Below, piece by piece: positions 44,070 through 53,642 of a DNA stretch of 64,000 bases. The position numbers and the translations under genes are program-made. The stretch's first letter is position 1. Each line of letters opens with the position of its first letter. The stretch is from Aureibaculum algae (GTDB lineage: Bacteria > Bacteroidota > Bacteroidia > Flavobacteriales > Flavobacteriaceae), in the NCBI RefSeq assembly GCF_006065315.1, contig NZ_CP040749.1, positions 186,001 to 250,000 of the forward strand, read 5' to 3'. Under the pieces are notes generated by a model, which was given only the letters and a program-made list of their open reading frames with translations, had not been told where the DNA came from and ran no database searches.

Positions 44070-44093
44070 TAGTATTTCTTCATTTATAACCAT

Positions 44094-44140
44094 AAAACAA
44101 AGACCACACAAGTTTAGAAAACTTTTGTGGTCTTTGTTTT
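44094..44140. terminator. Bidirectional terminator between ppc and the DMT transporter gene
   Basis: Long hairpin with arms 44094-44115 and 44119-44140, about 21 pairs with one mismatch, AGA loop, and A/T-rich outer ends that give T tracts on both strands. It lies between convergent genes. Confidence 0.85.
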
Positions 44141-44155
44141 ATGTGAATAAAAGTT

Positions 44156-45058
44156 TTATTTCGTGCTTTTGACCTTTACTATTTTTTTATGGAATACCCG
44201 TAAGCCAATTGGAGTGGGATAAAAGGTAATCCAAATACCAAAGAGGAGCACTAATCCTCCTAGAACCATTTGAAGAGTTATTTCCTCATTTAAAAACAAC
44301 CATGCTAATATAGAGGCTAGAATAGCTTGTCCTAATAAACTTACAGATACTCGAGTGGCACGCATATTTTGAGTAGCATAACTAATAAGTAACCATGCTA
44401 ATAATTGACATATAATGGCCATGGCAATAAGAATTAACCAGCTGGTGTTAGAAAATCCTATGACAGGTTCGTTCATAAAGAAACTAACTATGCCTAAGTA
44501 AATTGCAGCTGAGGTGATACTTATGGTCATAAAACGCCATATGTCTAATTGATTTAATACATTTTTACTAATGAGCATGTAAAAGGCATATAATACGCCT
44601 GAAAGTACGCCAAAAGCAAAGGCACGATCAAAATCCAAATTTCTAAATACATGAATACCAACCAATAGTATCATACCAATAATGGCAACAACAGTTCCAA
44701 TCCAAAAATTTCTTTTGGGTTTATCTTTTAAGAAGAAGAACGCTCCAATACCTACCCAAACAGGAGATAGGTTCGTAAGCAAAGAGGCCTGTGTAGCCGT
44801 TGAATCTATGATGGAAATATTCCAAACAGTAACATCAGTTGCGAAAATAACGCCACAAAGTACACTCAACAAGGTTACTTTTAATGAAGGGAATTTAAAT
44901 TTTTTAAATAGTAAAACATAAGGTATAATCAGAAGGCTAGAAAATGCCATTCTGTAGAAGGCTGAAACTACTCCTGATACCAAACTTAATTTTACTAATA
45001 CAGGAAAAATACTGATACAGATTATCCCTATTGCTAATGCTATTCTTGGTTTATTCAT
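44156..45058 (-). CDS. EamA/DMT-family transporter
   Basis: A 300-residue inner-membrane protein with ten predicted helices in two EamA repeats, the first to about residue 130 and the second from about 150 to 280. Conserved EamA features include ATQASLLTNLSPVW and the second-repeat ATRVSVSLLGQAILASILAWLFL. The tail is basic. Substrates of such transporters (amino acids, metabolites) cannot be read from sequence. Confidence 0.9.
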   Translation of the reverse strand: MNKPRIALAIGIICISIFPVLVKLSLVSGVVSAFYRMAFSSLLIIPYVLLFKKFKFPSLKVTLLSVLCGVIFATDVTVWNISIIDSTATQASLLTNLSPVWVGIGAFFFLKDKPKRNFWIGTVVAIIGMILLVGIHVFRNLDFDRAFAFGVLSGVLYAFYMLISKNVLNQLDIWRFMTISITSAAIYLGIVSFFMNEPVIGFSNTSWLILIAMAIICQLLAWLLISYATQNMRATRVSVSLLGQAILASILAWLFLNEEITLQMVLGGLVLLFGIWITFYPTPIGLRVFHKKIVKVKSTK

Positions 45059-45075
45059 AAGGAATGAAAAAGATG

Positions 45076-45083
45076 CAAAAGTA
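45076..45083 (-). promoter_or_regulatory. -7 promoter element TACTTTTG of the transporter gene
   Basis: Exact TAnnTTTG match on minus, 17 bases before the start at 45058. Confidence 0.5.
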
Positions 45084-45189
45084 GTCTAATTTGTAAAATG
45101 GAAATAAAAAAATAGTTAATTAGAAGAGGGGCTATCTAAGCCCTCACAGCCCCGATAGTTCAAGGTGAAAACCAGTGAGGTCTAATTAA

Positions 45190-47316
45190 TTATTTGTGTA
45201 ATTTCAATTGAATTCTTTTTCTAGACACATCTACTTCCAGAACTTTTACGATAATTTGTTGATGTAAACTTACATGTTCGCTGACATCTTTTACAAAGGT
45301 GTCAGATAAGTTAGAAACATGAATAAGTCCACTTTCTTTAATACCTATATCTACAAAACAACCAAAATTGGTAATGTTGTTGACAATTCCAGGTAATAAC
45401 TGCCCTTCTTTTACGTCAGTGATGGTTTTAATATTCTGATTAAACGTGAATACTTTAGCTTTTTCACGAGGGTCTAATCCTGGTTTTTCTAATTCTGAAA
45501 CAATATCCGTTAGCGTGGGTAATCCTATAGTTTGGTTAACGTATTTTTTAAGATCAATTTTCTTCAAAAGATCAGAATTTCCAATTAAATCTTCTACATC
45601 CTTTTTCACATCGTTGGCCATGTTTTTTACAATAGCATAGCTTTCAGGATGTACAGCAGAATCGTCCAACGAGTTTTTAGCATTTTTAATTCGTAAAAAC
45701 CCAGCCCCTTGTTCAAATGCTTTATCCCCCAAACGGGCTACTTTTTTTATTTGACTTCTTGAGGTAAACGCACCATTTTCTTCTCGATACGTCACTATGT
45801 TTTCTGCCAATTTAGGACCGATACCTGATACATAACTCAACAAAGATTCACTCGCGGTATTAATATTTACACCAATAGTGTTTACACAGCTCTCCACCAC
45901 AGTATCTAAGCTTTGTTGTAATTTTGATTGATCAACATCGTGTTGGTATTGCCCTACGCCAATAGATTTAGCATCAATTTTCACTAATTCTGCTAAAGGA
46001 TCAGCCAACCTTCTACCAATAGAAACGGCACCTCTTACGGTAACATCGTAATTAGGAAATTCATCTCTGGCAATTTTAGATGCTGAGTAAATGGAAGCTC
46101 CAGCTTCACTAACCACAAATACTTGTATGTCTTTATTAAATCGGATTTTGCGGATGAGGTGTTCTGTTTCTCGAGATGCGGTTCCGTTACCAATAGCAAT
46201 GGCGTCAATTTTATATGCATCTACCAAAGAACTTATCTTTTTAATGGCTCCTATATTGTCATTTTGTGGAGCATGTGGGTAAATAGTTTCATTATGCACT
46301 AATCCGCCTTGGGCGTTAAGACAAACCACTTTACAGCCCGATTTAAACCCTGGATCAATAGCCAAAATGTTTTTTTCGCCTAAAGGGGCACCTAATAGTA
46401 ATTGTTTAAGGTTTTTAGCAAAAACAAGTATGGCACTCTCGTCCGCTTTTTCTTTGGCCAAACTTAATATTTCATTAGATAGAGCAGGAAACAATAAGCG
46501 TTTATACGCATCTTGGATTGCGATTATAATTTGATTGGCAGCTTCACCATTAGAACGGACAATACGGTTTTCTATATTGTACAAAGCCTTATCATTGTCA
46601 ATTTCTATTTTTACACGTATAAATCCTTCTTTTTCCGCTCTTAAAATAGCGAGTAAACGGTGAGATGGACATCTACTTAAACTTTCTGACCAATCGAAAT
46701 AATCTCTAAATTTTTGAGCTTTTTCATCGTCTTTTTTACTGCCAATAACCTTTGTTGTAATTTGTGCAAAACGCTCTAATTGTTTACGGATATTATTTCT
46801 GATATCAGTTCGTTCATTAATCCACTCGGAAATGATGTGTCTGGCACCTTCTAAAGCCTCTTCAACCGAGGTAACTTCACCTCTAAGGTATTTATTGGCA
46901 ATAGAATTGATGTCACCACTGTGGGATTGGCTCATTATAATTTTAGCCAACGGTTCTAGTCCATTTTTCCGTGCAGTTTCGGCCTTTGTCTTACGTTTTT
47001 TCTTGAACGGTAAATAAAGGTCTTCTAAGGAGGTTACATCGGTAGTTGATTTTACTTTTTGTTTGAGTTCATCAGTTAAAACCCCTTGTTCTTCCAATGA
47101 TTTTAGAATAGAAAGTTTACGTTTTTCTAGGGTTTCAAATTGCTCTTTGTATTTGACAATATCGCCAATTTGAACTTCATCTAAGTTTCCAGTTGCCTCT
47201 TTACGATAACGTGAAATAAACGGAATGGTACAATCTTGATTTAATAATTCAATTGTGTTTTGTATTCCCCTATCAGGAAGGTTGGTAAAAGATCTTATGT
47301 AGTTGAGTAATTGCAT
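45190..47316 (-). CDS. tex: Tex-family transcription accessory protein
   Basis: A 708-residue nucleic-acid-binding protein. The N-terminal helical part begins with IPFISRYRKEATGNLDE, a YqgF-like domain holds ILAIDPGFKSGCKVVCL, helix-hairpin-helix segments include VSGIGPKLAENIVTYREENG, and a C-terminal S1 domain reads LPGIVNNITNFGCFVDIG. Tex is conserved in most bacteria and is thought to act in transcription or RNA turnover. The length is slightly short of the E. coli protein. Confidence 0.94.
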   Translation of the reverse strand: MQLLNYIRSFTNLPDRGIQNTIELLNQDCTIPFISRYRKEATGNLDEVQIGDIVKYKEQFETLEKRKLSILKSLEEQGVLTDELKQKVKSTTDVTSLEDLYLPFKKKRKTKAETARKNGLEPLAKIIMSQSHSGDINSIANKYLRGEVTSVEEALEGARHIISEWINERTDIRNNIRKQLERFAQITTKVIGSKKDDEKAQKFRDYFDWSESLSRCPSHRLLAILRAEKEGFIRVKIEIDNDKALYNIENRIVRSNGEAANQIIIAIQDAYKRLLFPALSNEILSLAKEKADESAILVFAKNLKQLLLGAPLGEKNILAIDPGFKSGCKVVCLNAQGGLVHNETIYPHAPQNDNIGAIKKISSLVDAYKIDAIAIGNGTASRETEHLIRKIRFNKDIQVFVVSEAGASIYSASKIARDEFPNYDVTVRGAVSIGRRLADPLAELVKIDAKSIGVGQYQHDVDQSKLQQSLDTVVESCVNTIGVNINTASESLLSYVSGIGPKLAENIVTYREENGAFTSRSQIKKVARLGDKAFEQGAGFLRIKNAKNSLDDSAVHPESYAIVKNMANDVKKDVEDLIGNSDLLKKIDLKKYVNQTIGLPTLTDIVSELEKPGLDPREKAKVFTFNQNIKTITDVKEGQLLPGIVNNITNFGCFVDIGIKESGLIHVSNLSDTFVKDVSEHVSLHQQIIVKVLEVDVSRKRIQLKLHK

Positions 47317-47376
47317 TGCTTAAATTAAAGATGCAATATAAAAACTATCTCGCAGAAATATTGATTAAAATTGAAG

Positions 47377-47535
47377 TTATGCTACCTTTTTATGTAAATC
47401 AAAACAAGGACATTTTTTACAACGTTTTTGTTCGTCTTTTTTGAATTTTTTACAGCAATCACTTTTTACTTTATCAGGTATAAGACCCAATTTTTGTAAC
47501 TTTTTAATCGCTTTTTTTTTCTTCTTTTTGCCCAA
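47377..47535 (-). CDS. 52-residue basic, cysteine-rich protein (TTG start)
   Basis: Reads from a TTG codon at 47533-47535 as MGKKKKKKAIKKLQKLGLI, then PDKVKSDCCKKFKKDEQ, then KRCKKCPCFDLHKKVA. It has five cysteines (CC, CKKC, C) that could bind zinc. No in-frame ATG exists because a TGA lies three codons upstream. A K-run of this sort followed by CxxCxC is a recognisable small protein type in flavobacteria. It is 60 bases upstream of tex. Confidence 0.55.
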   Translation of the reverse strand: MGKKKKKKAIKKLQKLGLIPDKVKSDCCKKFKKDEQKRCKKCPCFDLHKKVA

Positions 47536-47634
47536 AATTATTCAGATCATAAAATAACACTACAAATATAGTTATTTTTATTAAATCTAAATAAGGTTAA
47601 ATGAAGTTTTCTGTGAGTTTTTCTAGTTTTTTGA

Positions 47635-49077
47635 TCAATTATTAAACCTTCTTAAGTTATATTCTTTCTTTGGCCAACGAGAAAAACTTCCTAAAATATA
47701 ATAATCTTTATACCTAAAAACTGATTTACCTTTCTGAAAAACTTTATTTTCATCTTCATAATTTTTCATTTTATCAAAAGCATTTTTTTCAACTTCACCT
47801 TTTACATGATTATAGTTTTCATCAAAAAGACCTTTGAAATGTATTGATTTTGTCCGTGTATAAGAACCATATGCAAAAAGCGTAGGGTTAAAAAACACCA
47901 TTACCGGGGGTCCACCACCCGATATAGATACGCTACTGCCTCCAAAACCGACTGCCGAGGTTGTCCTAATTTCCTGTTTACCACCCATTGTAATTTGGAA
48001 TAGATCTTTATGTTTAAAAACAGAGATCCCGATATCTCCATTCCTAACTTTTCTTAAAAATTTCTGCGTTTTTTCCAACTCCCTATATTTATCATATTGG
48101 CCACCTACTTGAATAATTGGTGTATTTTTAAAAGGTATAATTGAATCTACATCAACATTATATGCTTTTAATAGATTACCTGTTTCAAAATCATAAACTG
48201 AAAAATTAAAATCTTCATTTGTAGCAGCCACCATATAAATTTCGTTACCATTAATAAATGAATTTGTGGACTTTGATTTTATATCACCAAATGGTTTGTC
48301 AAATTCAATGACCTCATATTTAAAATCTTTTAAATCTAATGTAACTACCTTTGTGAAATCTTTAAAGTCGTCAAATGAAAAAAGGACTTTTGAGCCTTGT
48401 TGGTACATTTTTGAAATTTCGGATGTTATTTCTATAGCGTTTGGGTTACTATCCTCAATTTTATTGATGTCAACCACTTTTCTTATACTTCCATCAGCTG
48501 TAACCGTTAAAAAATCGTATAAATTATCGTCTTCATCGAAATGTTCAGTAAGATTAATTTCATTTTTTTTGTAATTTGAACTTTTATCAAAAACATAGAC
48601 ATTCAATATTGATGAATATCTTGTTATGGTGAATAAATAGAATTTATTATTGAGTTCCGCTATTTGTATGAATCTTTCATTATCTAATTCCAATGGTATT
48701 TCTGTTATCTCAGAATTATCATTTTCATATGAAAATTTCAACGATGCAAATTTATTTCTTCTATTATTTGATAGAAATAACAAATAATTATTATCAGAAC
48801 TAATACTTCCAATTATGGTTTTATATTTTTTACTTCTATTGTCTGAAACGAAGTCTTTTGTAACTTTAAAATTACTATCTAATAAATATCCATAAATTTT
48901 TTTAGGATCTACAAAAATCAATGAAGTTTCGCCAGTTTTATCATTTACCAATGGGACCGCATCAGTTATACTTAAACTGGATGTTTTTAAATAATTATTA
49001 AATGTTATTATTTCTTCTTGAGCAAATGAAGAAAAACTTATAGATAAGGCATAAATAAATAGTATTACTTTTTTCAT
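47635..49077 (-). CDS. Large secreted protein of unknown function
   Basis: A 480-residue exported protein with signal peptide MKKVILFIYALSISFSSFAQ. The mature part is beta-rich without a recognised motif; a glycine-rich stretch (GFGGSSVSISGGGPPVMVFF) stands out near residue 385. I start at the ATG at 49077 because MFMKKV at 49083 adds nothing. It follows the NlpE/META lipoprotein gene by 12 bases and is probably part of the metG transcript. Confidence 0.68.
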   Translation of the reverse strand: MKKVILFIYALSISFSSFAQEEIITFNNYLKTSSLSITDAVPLVNDKTGETSLIFVDPKKIYGYLLDSNFKVTKDFVSDNRSKKYKTIIGSISSDNNYLLFLSNNRRNKFASLKFSYENDNSEITEIPLELDNERFIQIAELNNKFYLFTITRYSSILNVYVFDKSSNYKKNEINLTEHFDEDDNLYDFLTVTADGSIRKVVDINKIEDSNPNAIEITSEISKMYQQGSKVLFSFDDFKDFTKVVTLDLKDFKYEVIEFDKPFGDIKSKSTNSFINGNEIYMVAATNEDFNFSVYDFETGNLLKAYNVDVDSIIPFKNTPIIQVGGQYDKYRELEKTQKFLRKVRNGDIGISVFKHKDLFQITMGGKQEIRTTSAVGFGGSSVSISGGGPPVMVFFNPTLFAYGSYTRTKSIHFKGLFDENYNHVKGEVEKNAFDKMKNYEDENKVFQKGKSVFRYKDYYILGSFSRWPKKEYNLRRFNN

Positions 49078-49089
49078 AAACAATTCATT

Positions 49090-49875
49090 CTAATAAAAAT
49101 AGGCCACTTCAAATTTTGCTAACGGAGCCATTTTCGCTTTGTTCAAAGTCATCGTTTCTCCGTTAAGCGAATAATTATCGGCAGTATTGAGAGCCTTTAA
49201 AAACTGAGTTTCAGTTTCCATATTTGGACAATACATTTTTGTGGCACCTAGTTGTGAAAAAACAATTTGATTCCCTTCTTTAAGTTCAAAAGTGCCAAAA
49301 AAGCGATTACAACCTGCATTACCATAAATTTTGTTTTCTTCTTCAGGTCTTAGAATTAAATAAGGTTGTTTACCTTTTTTCTTGTCAAAGTCTACTTTTT
49401 GGCCATACAATTCGACTAATTTCCAATGTCTGTCTGTAAGTTGTGAATTTTGTTTGTTGAAAATATATTGTTGAGCTAAATCACCTGTAATTTTATTACC
49501 GTTTTCATCTAATTTCCAAATCCTATTTTCACCAACAAAATAATGTTCAGTATTTTGATTGTTTAGCGTAATTATTTGTCCGGTTTTACTCCAAGAAAAA
49601 GAACCTTTATCTTCAAAAATAGTATCTTTTTTACCTAAGTATTTTGATTTTTTAAGAAAAGTTAAATCATTATTTAATATAAGAACGGTCTGAATGCCTT
49701 CACAATCTGCACAAGGCAAGTTGCCTTGATAAGTGCCGCTCCAGTCTAAAGAATTCATACTGTTATGCATATCAATAACCGTTTCTTCTATTTTTTTTTC
49801 ACTTATTTTTTTCTTTGTGCTACAACTAGACAAGGCAATTGTAAGTATAATTAAGCTTATCTTTATTAATTTCAT
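49090..49875 (-). CDS. NlpE-META domain lipoprotein
   Basis: A 261-residue lipoprotein (signal MKLIKISLIILTIALSSC). Residues about 42-145 are an NlpE-like barrel: WSGTYQGNLPCADCEGIQT contains the family CxxC motif. Residues about 150-255 are a META/HslJ-like domain (DRHWKLVELYGQ, GNAGCNRFFGTFE, GATKMYCPNMETE). NlpE family proteins sense surface contact and copper in E. coli; a similar stress role here is only inference. It is 12 bases after metG on the same strand. Confidence 0.88.
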   Translation of the reverse strand: MKLIKISLIILTIALSSCSTKKKISEKKIEETVIDMHNSMNSLDWSGTYQGNLPCADCEGIQTVLILNNDLTFLKKSKYLGKKDTIFEDKGSFSWSKTGQIITLNNQNTEHYFVGENRIWKLDENGNKITGDLAQQYIFNKQNSQLTDRHWKLVELYGQKVDFDKKKGKQPYLILRPEEENKIYGNAGCNRFFGTFELKEGNQIVFSQLGATKMYCPNMETETQFLKALNTADNYSLNGETMTLNKAKMAPLAKFEVAYFY

Positions 49876-49887
49876 GATTATAATTGT

Positions 49888-51975
49888 TTATGATATCCGT
49901 CCACCATTTACAACATTAGCATCAGGTTCTACAAATGCCAATTTTCCGTCAGGAGTATCGCACATTAATATCATTCCTTGACTTTCTACACCACGAATAG
50001 TACGTGGGGCCAAATTGGTTAGTACAGTAACCTGCTTTCCGATAATGTCTTCTGGGCTAAAACTTTCAGCAATACCAGAAACGATGGTTCTAATATCAAT
50101 ACCAACATCAACTTTTAATTGTAATAATTTTTTCGTTTTAGCTACTTTTACAGCTTCTAAAATCGTGCCAATTCTAATGTCAAGTTTTGTAAAATCATCA
50201 AATTCAATGGTTTCCTTTTGAGGTTCAACCGACTGGTTTTCTAGTTCGTTGGCTTTCTTTGAAGCCGTTAACTTTTCCAATTGAATTTGAATTTCAGCAT
50301 CTTCTATTTTTGCGAATAACAATTCTGCTTTGTCTATTTGATGGCCTGATTTTAGTAAAACATTTTCTTTAGAAACGCTGTTCCATGACATTTCTTCGGA
50401 GCCTGTGCCGAGCGGAGTTGAGGTGCTCGAACTGACATTCAACATACCTTTTAGTTTGTTAGAGGTAAATGGTAAAAAGGGCTCACTCAAAATTGAAAGT
50501 GCTGTTGCTATTTGAAGTGCTACAAACATTATCGTTTTTACGCGTTCTTCATCTTGCTTAATTACTTTCCAAGGTTCTTCATCCGCTAAATATTTATTAC
50601 CCATTCTGGCAAGATTCATTAACTCGTTTTGAGCCTCTCTGAATCTGTATCTTTCAATAGATTTTGAAATAATTTGAGGATATTTTTTTAACATCATCAA
50701 GGTGTCTTCATCTACTTCGCTAAATGCATTCGGACTGGGTACTATTCCATTATAATACTTATGAGTTAACACCACCACGCGGTTAATAAAATTCCCAAAA
50801 ATGGCAACTAACTCATTATTGTTTCTTGCTTGAAAATCCTTCCAAGTAAAGTCATTATCTTTAGTTTCAGGTGCATTTGCAGTTAGTGTATAACGCAACA
50901 CATCTTGTTTGCCAGGAAAATCCTCTAAATATTCATGCAACCAAACTGCCCAGTTTTTTGAAGTGGAAAGTTTATTTCCTTCCAAATTTAAAAACTCATT
51001 TGCGGGTACGTTTTCAGGTAAAATATAAGAACCTTCTGCCTTAAGCATACTTGGGAAAATAATACAGTGAAAAACGATATTATCTTTACCTATAAAATGC
51101 AATAATTTGGTGTCTTCATCTTTCCAATACGGTTCCCAATCCTTACCGGTACGTTCTGCCCATTCTTTTGTTGATGAAATATAACCAATAGGAGCATCAA
51201 ACCAAACATAAAGCACTTTGCCTTCACCACCTTCAACGGGAACTGGGATTCCCCAATCTAAATCACGAGTTACCGCTCTAGGTCTTAAACCGTCATCTAA
51301 CCAAGATTTTACTTGGCCCAATACATTAGGTTTCCAGTCATTGGCATGCCCTTCAACTATCCAAGTTCTTAACCAATCTTGGTATTGATCTAAAGGTAAA
51401 AACCAGTGTTTTGTTTCTTTTAACGTAGGTGTGTTTCCAGTAATAGCTGATTTCGGATTGATTAAATCCGTAGCATTATGACTCGTTCCGCAATTTTCAC
51501 ATTGATCGCCATAACTTTCTTCAAAACCACATTTAGGGCACGTACCTACAACAAATCGATCTGCTAAAAATTGATTGGCTTCCGCATCATACAATTGTTC
51601 ATTAGTTTCTTCAATAAACTTACCGTCTTCATATAGTTTTTTAAAAAAATCAGAGGCAGTATCATGATGTACTTTAGCCGTAGTACGTGAATAATTATCA
51701 AATGAAATTCCAAATTCAGCAAATGATTTTTTAATCATTTCATGGTATTTGTCAACCACTTGTTGAGGCGAAATTCCTTCCTTTTTCGCCTTTATAGTAA
51801 TGGGTACGCCATGCTCATCTGAGCCGCATATGTAAAGTACATCGCTACCTTGTAAACGTTGATAACGGGCATAAATATCTGCAGGCACATAAACTCCGGC
51901 CAAATGTCCAATATGTACGGGGCCATTTGTGTAAGGTAAAGCTGCAGTAATAGTATATCTTTTCGGTGTGTTCAT
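49888..51975 (-). CDS. metG: Methionyl-tRNA synthetase with an unusual 15-residue insertion
   Basis: A 695-residue class I synthetase charging tRNA-Met. HIGH-type motif is [11 protein letters not shown]; the zinc knuckle is [18 protein letters not shown]; the KMSKS variant is [12 protein letters not shown]. The last 100 residues are an EMAP/OB-fold tRNA-binding domain ([16 protein letters not shown]). Between the anticodon-binding and C-terminal parts, residues about 514-528 ([15 protein letters not shown]) are encoded by a sequence matching the dispersed palindromic element family. It appears as an in-frame insertion in a linker. Confidence 0.95.
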   Translation of the reverse strand: MNTPKRYTITAALPYTNGPVHIGHLAGVYVPADIYARYQRLQGSDVLYICGSDEHGVPITIKAKKEGISPQQVVDKYHEMIKKSFAEFGISFDNYSRTTAKVHHDTASDFFKKLYEDGKFIEETNEQLYDAEANQFLADRFVVGTCPKCGFEESYGDQCENCGTSHNATDLINPKSAITGNTPTLKETKHWFLPLDQYQDWLRTWIVEGHANDWKPNVLGQVKSWLDDGLRPRAVTRDLDWGIPVPVEGGEGKVLYVWFDAPIGYISSTKEWAERTGKDWEPYWKDEDTKLLHFIGKDNIVFHCIIFPSMLKAEGSYILPENVPANEFLNLEGNKLSTSKNWAVWLHEYLEDFPGKQDVLRYTLTANAPETKDNDFTWKDFQARNNNELVAIFGNFINRVVVLTHKYYNGIVPSPNAFSEVDEDTLMMLKKYPQIISKSIERYRFREAQNELMNLARMGNKYLADEEPWKVIKQDEERVKTIMFVALQIATALSILSEPFLPFTSNKLKGMLNVSSSTSTPLGTGSEEMSWNSVSKENVLLKSGHQIDKAELLFAKIEDAEIQIQLEKLTASKKANELENQSVEPQKETIEFDDFTKLDIRIGTILEAVKVAKTKKLLQLKVDVGIDIRTIVSGIAESFSPEDIIGKQVTVLTNLAPRTIRGVESQGMILMCDTPDGKLAFVEPDANVVNGGRIS
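50392..50437 (-). repeat. Dispersed palindromic element inside metG
   Basis: On the minus strand it opens GTCAGTTCGAGCACC and continues into CTCCGCTCGGCACAGGCTCC. The opening matches TCAGTTCGAGTG at 53551 and GTCGGTTCGAGTG at 55008. GC content is far above the surrounding sequence. Confidence 0.6.
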
Positions 51976-51993
51976 TCCTCAATTTTAGTAGGG

Positions 51994-52001
51994 CAAAAGT
52001 A
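51994..52001 (-). promoter_or_regulatory. -7 promoter element TACTTTTG of metG
   Basis: Exact TAnnTTTG match on minus, 18 bases before the start at 51975. Confidence 0.55.
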
Positions 52002-52078
52002 AGAAAAAGCACTCATAACACTAGTTATATTTAGCATTTTATATACTTTTACACAAAACCCCATCAATTAAAATTATC

Positions 52079-53065
52079 ATGAATAAAATTTTTAGCGTTT
52101 TCTTATTATTTATCTCAATAACGCTTTTAGCACAGAATGACAGTAATACTTCATTGATTAAACCACCTTCCTTACAAAAAGGTGATATGGTAATGATTGT
52201 AGCTCCAGCAGGTATTGTTAGAGATTCTGTTGGTGTTAAAAATGGGATTGACTTGTTAAAAAAGTGGGGACTGAAAGTGAAATTAGGTAAGAACTTATTC
52301 AATCAACATTTTAGATTTGCCGGTACTGATGAAGAACGCTTGGCTGATTTTCAAGAAGCCTTAGATGATGATAATGTAAAAGCCATTTGGTGTGCTAGAG
52401 GTGGTTATGGAGCCATTCGGATTTTAGATGATCTCGATTTTACAAAGTTTAAGCAAAATCCTAAATGGATTATTGGTTTTTCAGATATAACGGCCTTTCA
52501 CAATGAAGTGCACATCATGGGTATTGAAACAATGCATGGTATAATGCCATTGACCTATAAACCTGATAGTAAAGAACAGCGACAAGCCTTAAAATCGTTG
52601 AAGAGGGCCTTTTTTGGTAAAAGAGTAAAGTATAGAGTTGCTGAATCTGATTTTAATCGTGAAGGTACTACTGAAGGCGAAGTTGTCGGTGGTAATTTAT
52701 CTTTGGTATATAGTATGCTAGGGTCAAAATCGCAGATAGATGCTAATGGTAAAATTTTGTTTTTGGAAGAGGTTGGTGAAGCTTTGTATCATATTGATAG
52801 AATGATGATTAGTTTGAAAAGAGCTGGCTATTTTGAAAACTGTAAAGGCCTTATTATTGGTGGAATGTCCGATCGAAAAACCGATGCTTCTGAATTTGGA
52901 ATGACTTATGAAGAAATAATTTTAGATGCTGTAAAAGAATATGATTTTCCAGTAGCATTTGATTTCCCAGCAGGTCATATTACAGATAACCGTACCTTGA
53001 TTCTAGGAAGAAAAATTGAACTGAAAGTTAAAGGAAGTAAGACGGTGGTAAAGTTTGAGAAATAG
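52079..53065 (+). CDS. LD-carboxypeptidase (peptidase S66 family)
   Basis: A 328-residue exported peptidase with signal MNKIFSVFLLFISITLLAQ. The S66 fold is indicated by GDMVMIVAPAGIVRD, CARGGYGAIRILDDLD, and the nucleophile serine in WIIGFSDITAFH; the catalytic Glu-His pair is expected from FLEEVGEALYHIDR and DFPAGHITDN. These enzymes trim tetrapeptides in murein recycling. An exported location for LdcA-type enzymes is common in Bacteroidota but means it acts on wall peptides before uptake. Confidence 0.9.
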   Translation: MNKIFSVFLLFISITLLAQNDSNTSLIKPPSLQKGDMVMIVAPAGIVRDSVGVKNGIDLLKKWGLKVKLGKNLFNQHFRFAGTDEERLADFQEALDDDNVKAIWCARGGYGAIRILDDLDFTKFKQNPKWIIGFSDITAFHNEVHIMGIETMHGIMPLTYKPDSKEQRQALKSLKRAFFGKRVKYRVAESDFNREGTTEGEVVGGNLSLVYSMLGSKSQIDANGKILFLEEVGEALYHIDRMMISLKRAGYFENCKGLIIGGMSDRKTDASEFGMTYEEIILDAVKEYDFPVAFDFPAGHITDNRTLILGRKIELKVKGSKTVVKFEK

Positions 53066-53072
53066 AAAAATC

Positions 53073-53111
53073 CCCTCAAATGCCCTCCCTAAAGGGAAGG
53101 GCATTTGAGGG
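53073..53111. repeat. Long intergenic palindrome
   Basis: Arms CCCTCAAATGCCC (53073-53085) and GGGCATTTGAGGG (53099-53111) are perfectly complementary over 13 bases around CCCTAAAGGG. No T tract follows on plus or minus, so it is a dispersed repeat, possibly also stabilising the upstream mRNA. Confidence 0.55.
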
Positions 53112-53173
53112 TGAAACACTTTCTTTAAACATACAATTCCTGAATAATATATATCATTTTGAACTTATAAATT

Positions 53174-53533
53174 ATGGCTGAGCATAACGAATTAGGAAAA
53201 AAAGGAGAGGAGCTTGCCATTGCCTATTTAAAGAAAAATGGATATAAAATACGAGATATCAATTATAGATATTTAAAGGCAGAAATAGATATTGTTGCAC
53301 AAAAAAAGGATGTTTTAGCCATTGTTGAAGTGAAAACACGTTCTACACGAGATTTTGGTTTACCGCAGGACTTTGTAAACCAAAAGAAAATAAAACTACT
53401 AGTTATGGCCACAGACCATTATGTAGTTTCTAAAGATTTAGATGTAAATGTACGGTTTGATATTATTGCCATTATAAATGATAAAAATAAATTTGAAATT
53501 GAGCATTTAGAAGATGCTTTTTATCATTTTTAG
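53174..53533 (+). CDS. YraN-family (UPF0102) endonuclease-like protein
   Basis: A 119-residue protein with the restriction-endonuclease-like fold of YraN. The pattern GKKGEELAIAYLKKNGYKI, then AEIDIVAQKKDVLAIVEVKTR carries the E, D and ExK residues of the nuclease site. It has no established function; a role in DNA uptake or repair is often suspected. Confidence 0.88.
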   Translation: MAEHNELGKKGEELAIAYLKKNGYKIRDINYRYLKAEIDIVAQKKDVLAIVEVKTRSTRDFGLPQDFVNQKKIKLLVMATDHYVVSKDLDVNVRFDIIAIINDKNKFEIEHLEDAFYHF

Positions 53534-53547
53534 TCGCTTATAAACTA

Positions 53548-53581
53548 CTGTCAGTTCGAGTGTTTTTGCGTTATGAAATGG
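53548..53581. repeat. Dispersed element with TCAGTTCGAGTG core
   Basis: CTGTCAGTTCGAGTG followed by TTTTTGCGTTATGAAATGG. The core is shared with elements in metG (50392-50437) and at 55007-55052. Confidence 0.45.
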
Positions 53582-53599
53582 AACAAAAAACATATACGT

Positions 53600-53642
53600 T
53601 CCTACCCTTTTTTCAAGGGAAGGTGCCGTTAGGCGGAGGGGT
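53600..53642. repeat. Intergenic GC-rich repeat remnant
   Basis: CCTACCCTTTTTTCAAGGG then AAGGTGCCGTTAGGCGGAGG, much richer in G+C than the surroundings and abutting the next gene's stop. It resembles the CCCT...AGGG type of dispersed element. Confidence 0.35.

Noticed and set aside
45120..45185. Structured RNA or terminator after the DMT gene promoter region
   Set aside because: GC-rich fragments (GAGGGGCTATCTAAGCCCTC) look like degenerate dispersed repeat; no clear stem with T tract.
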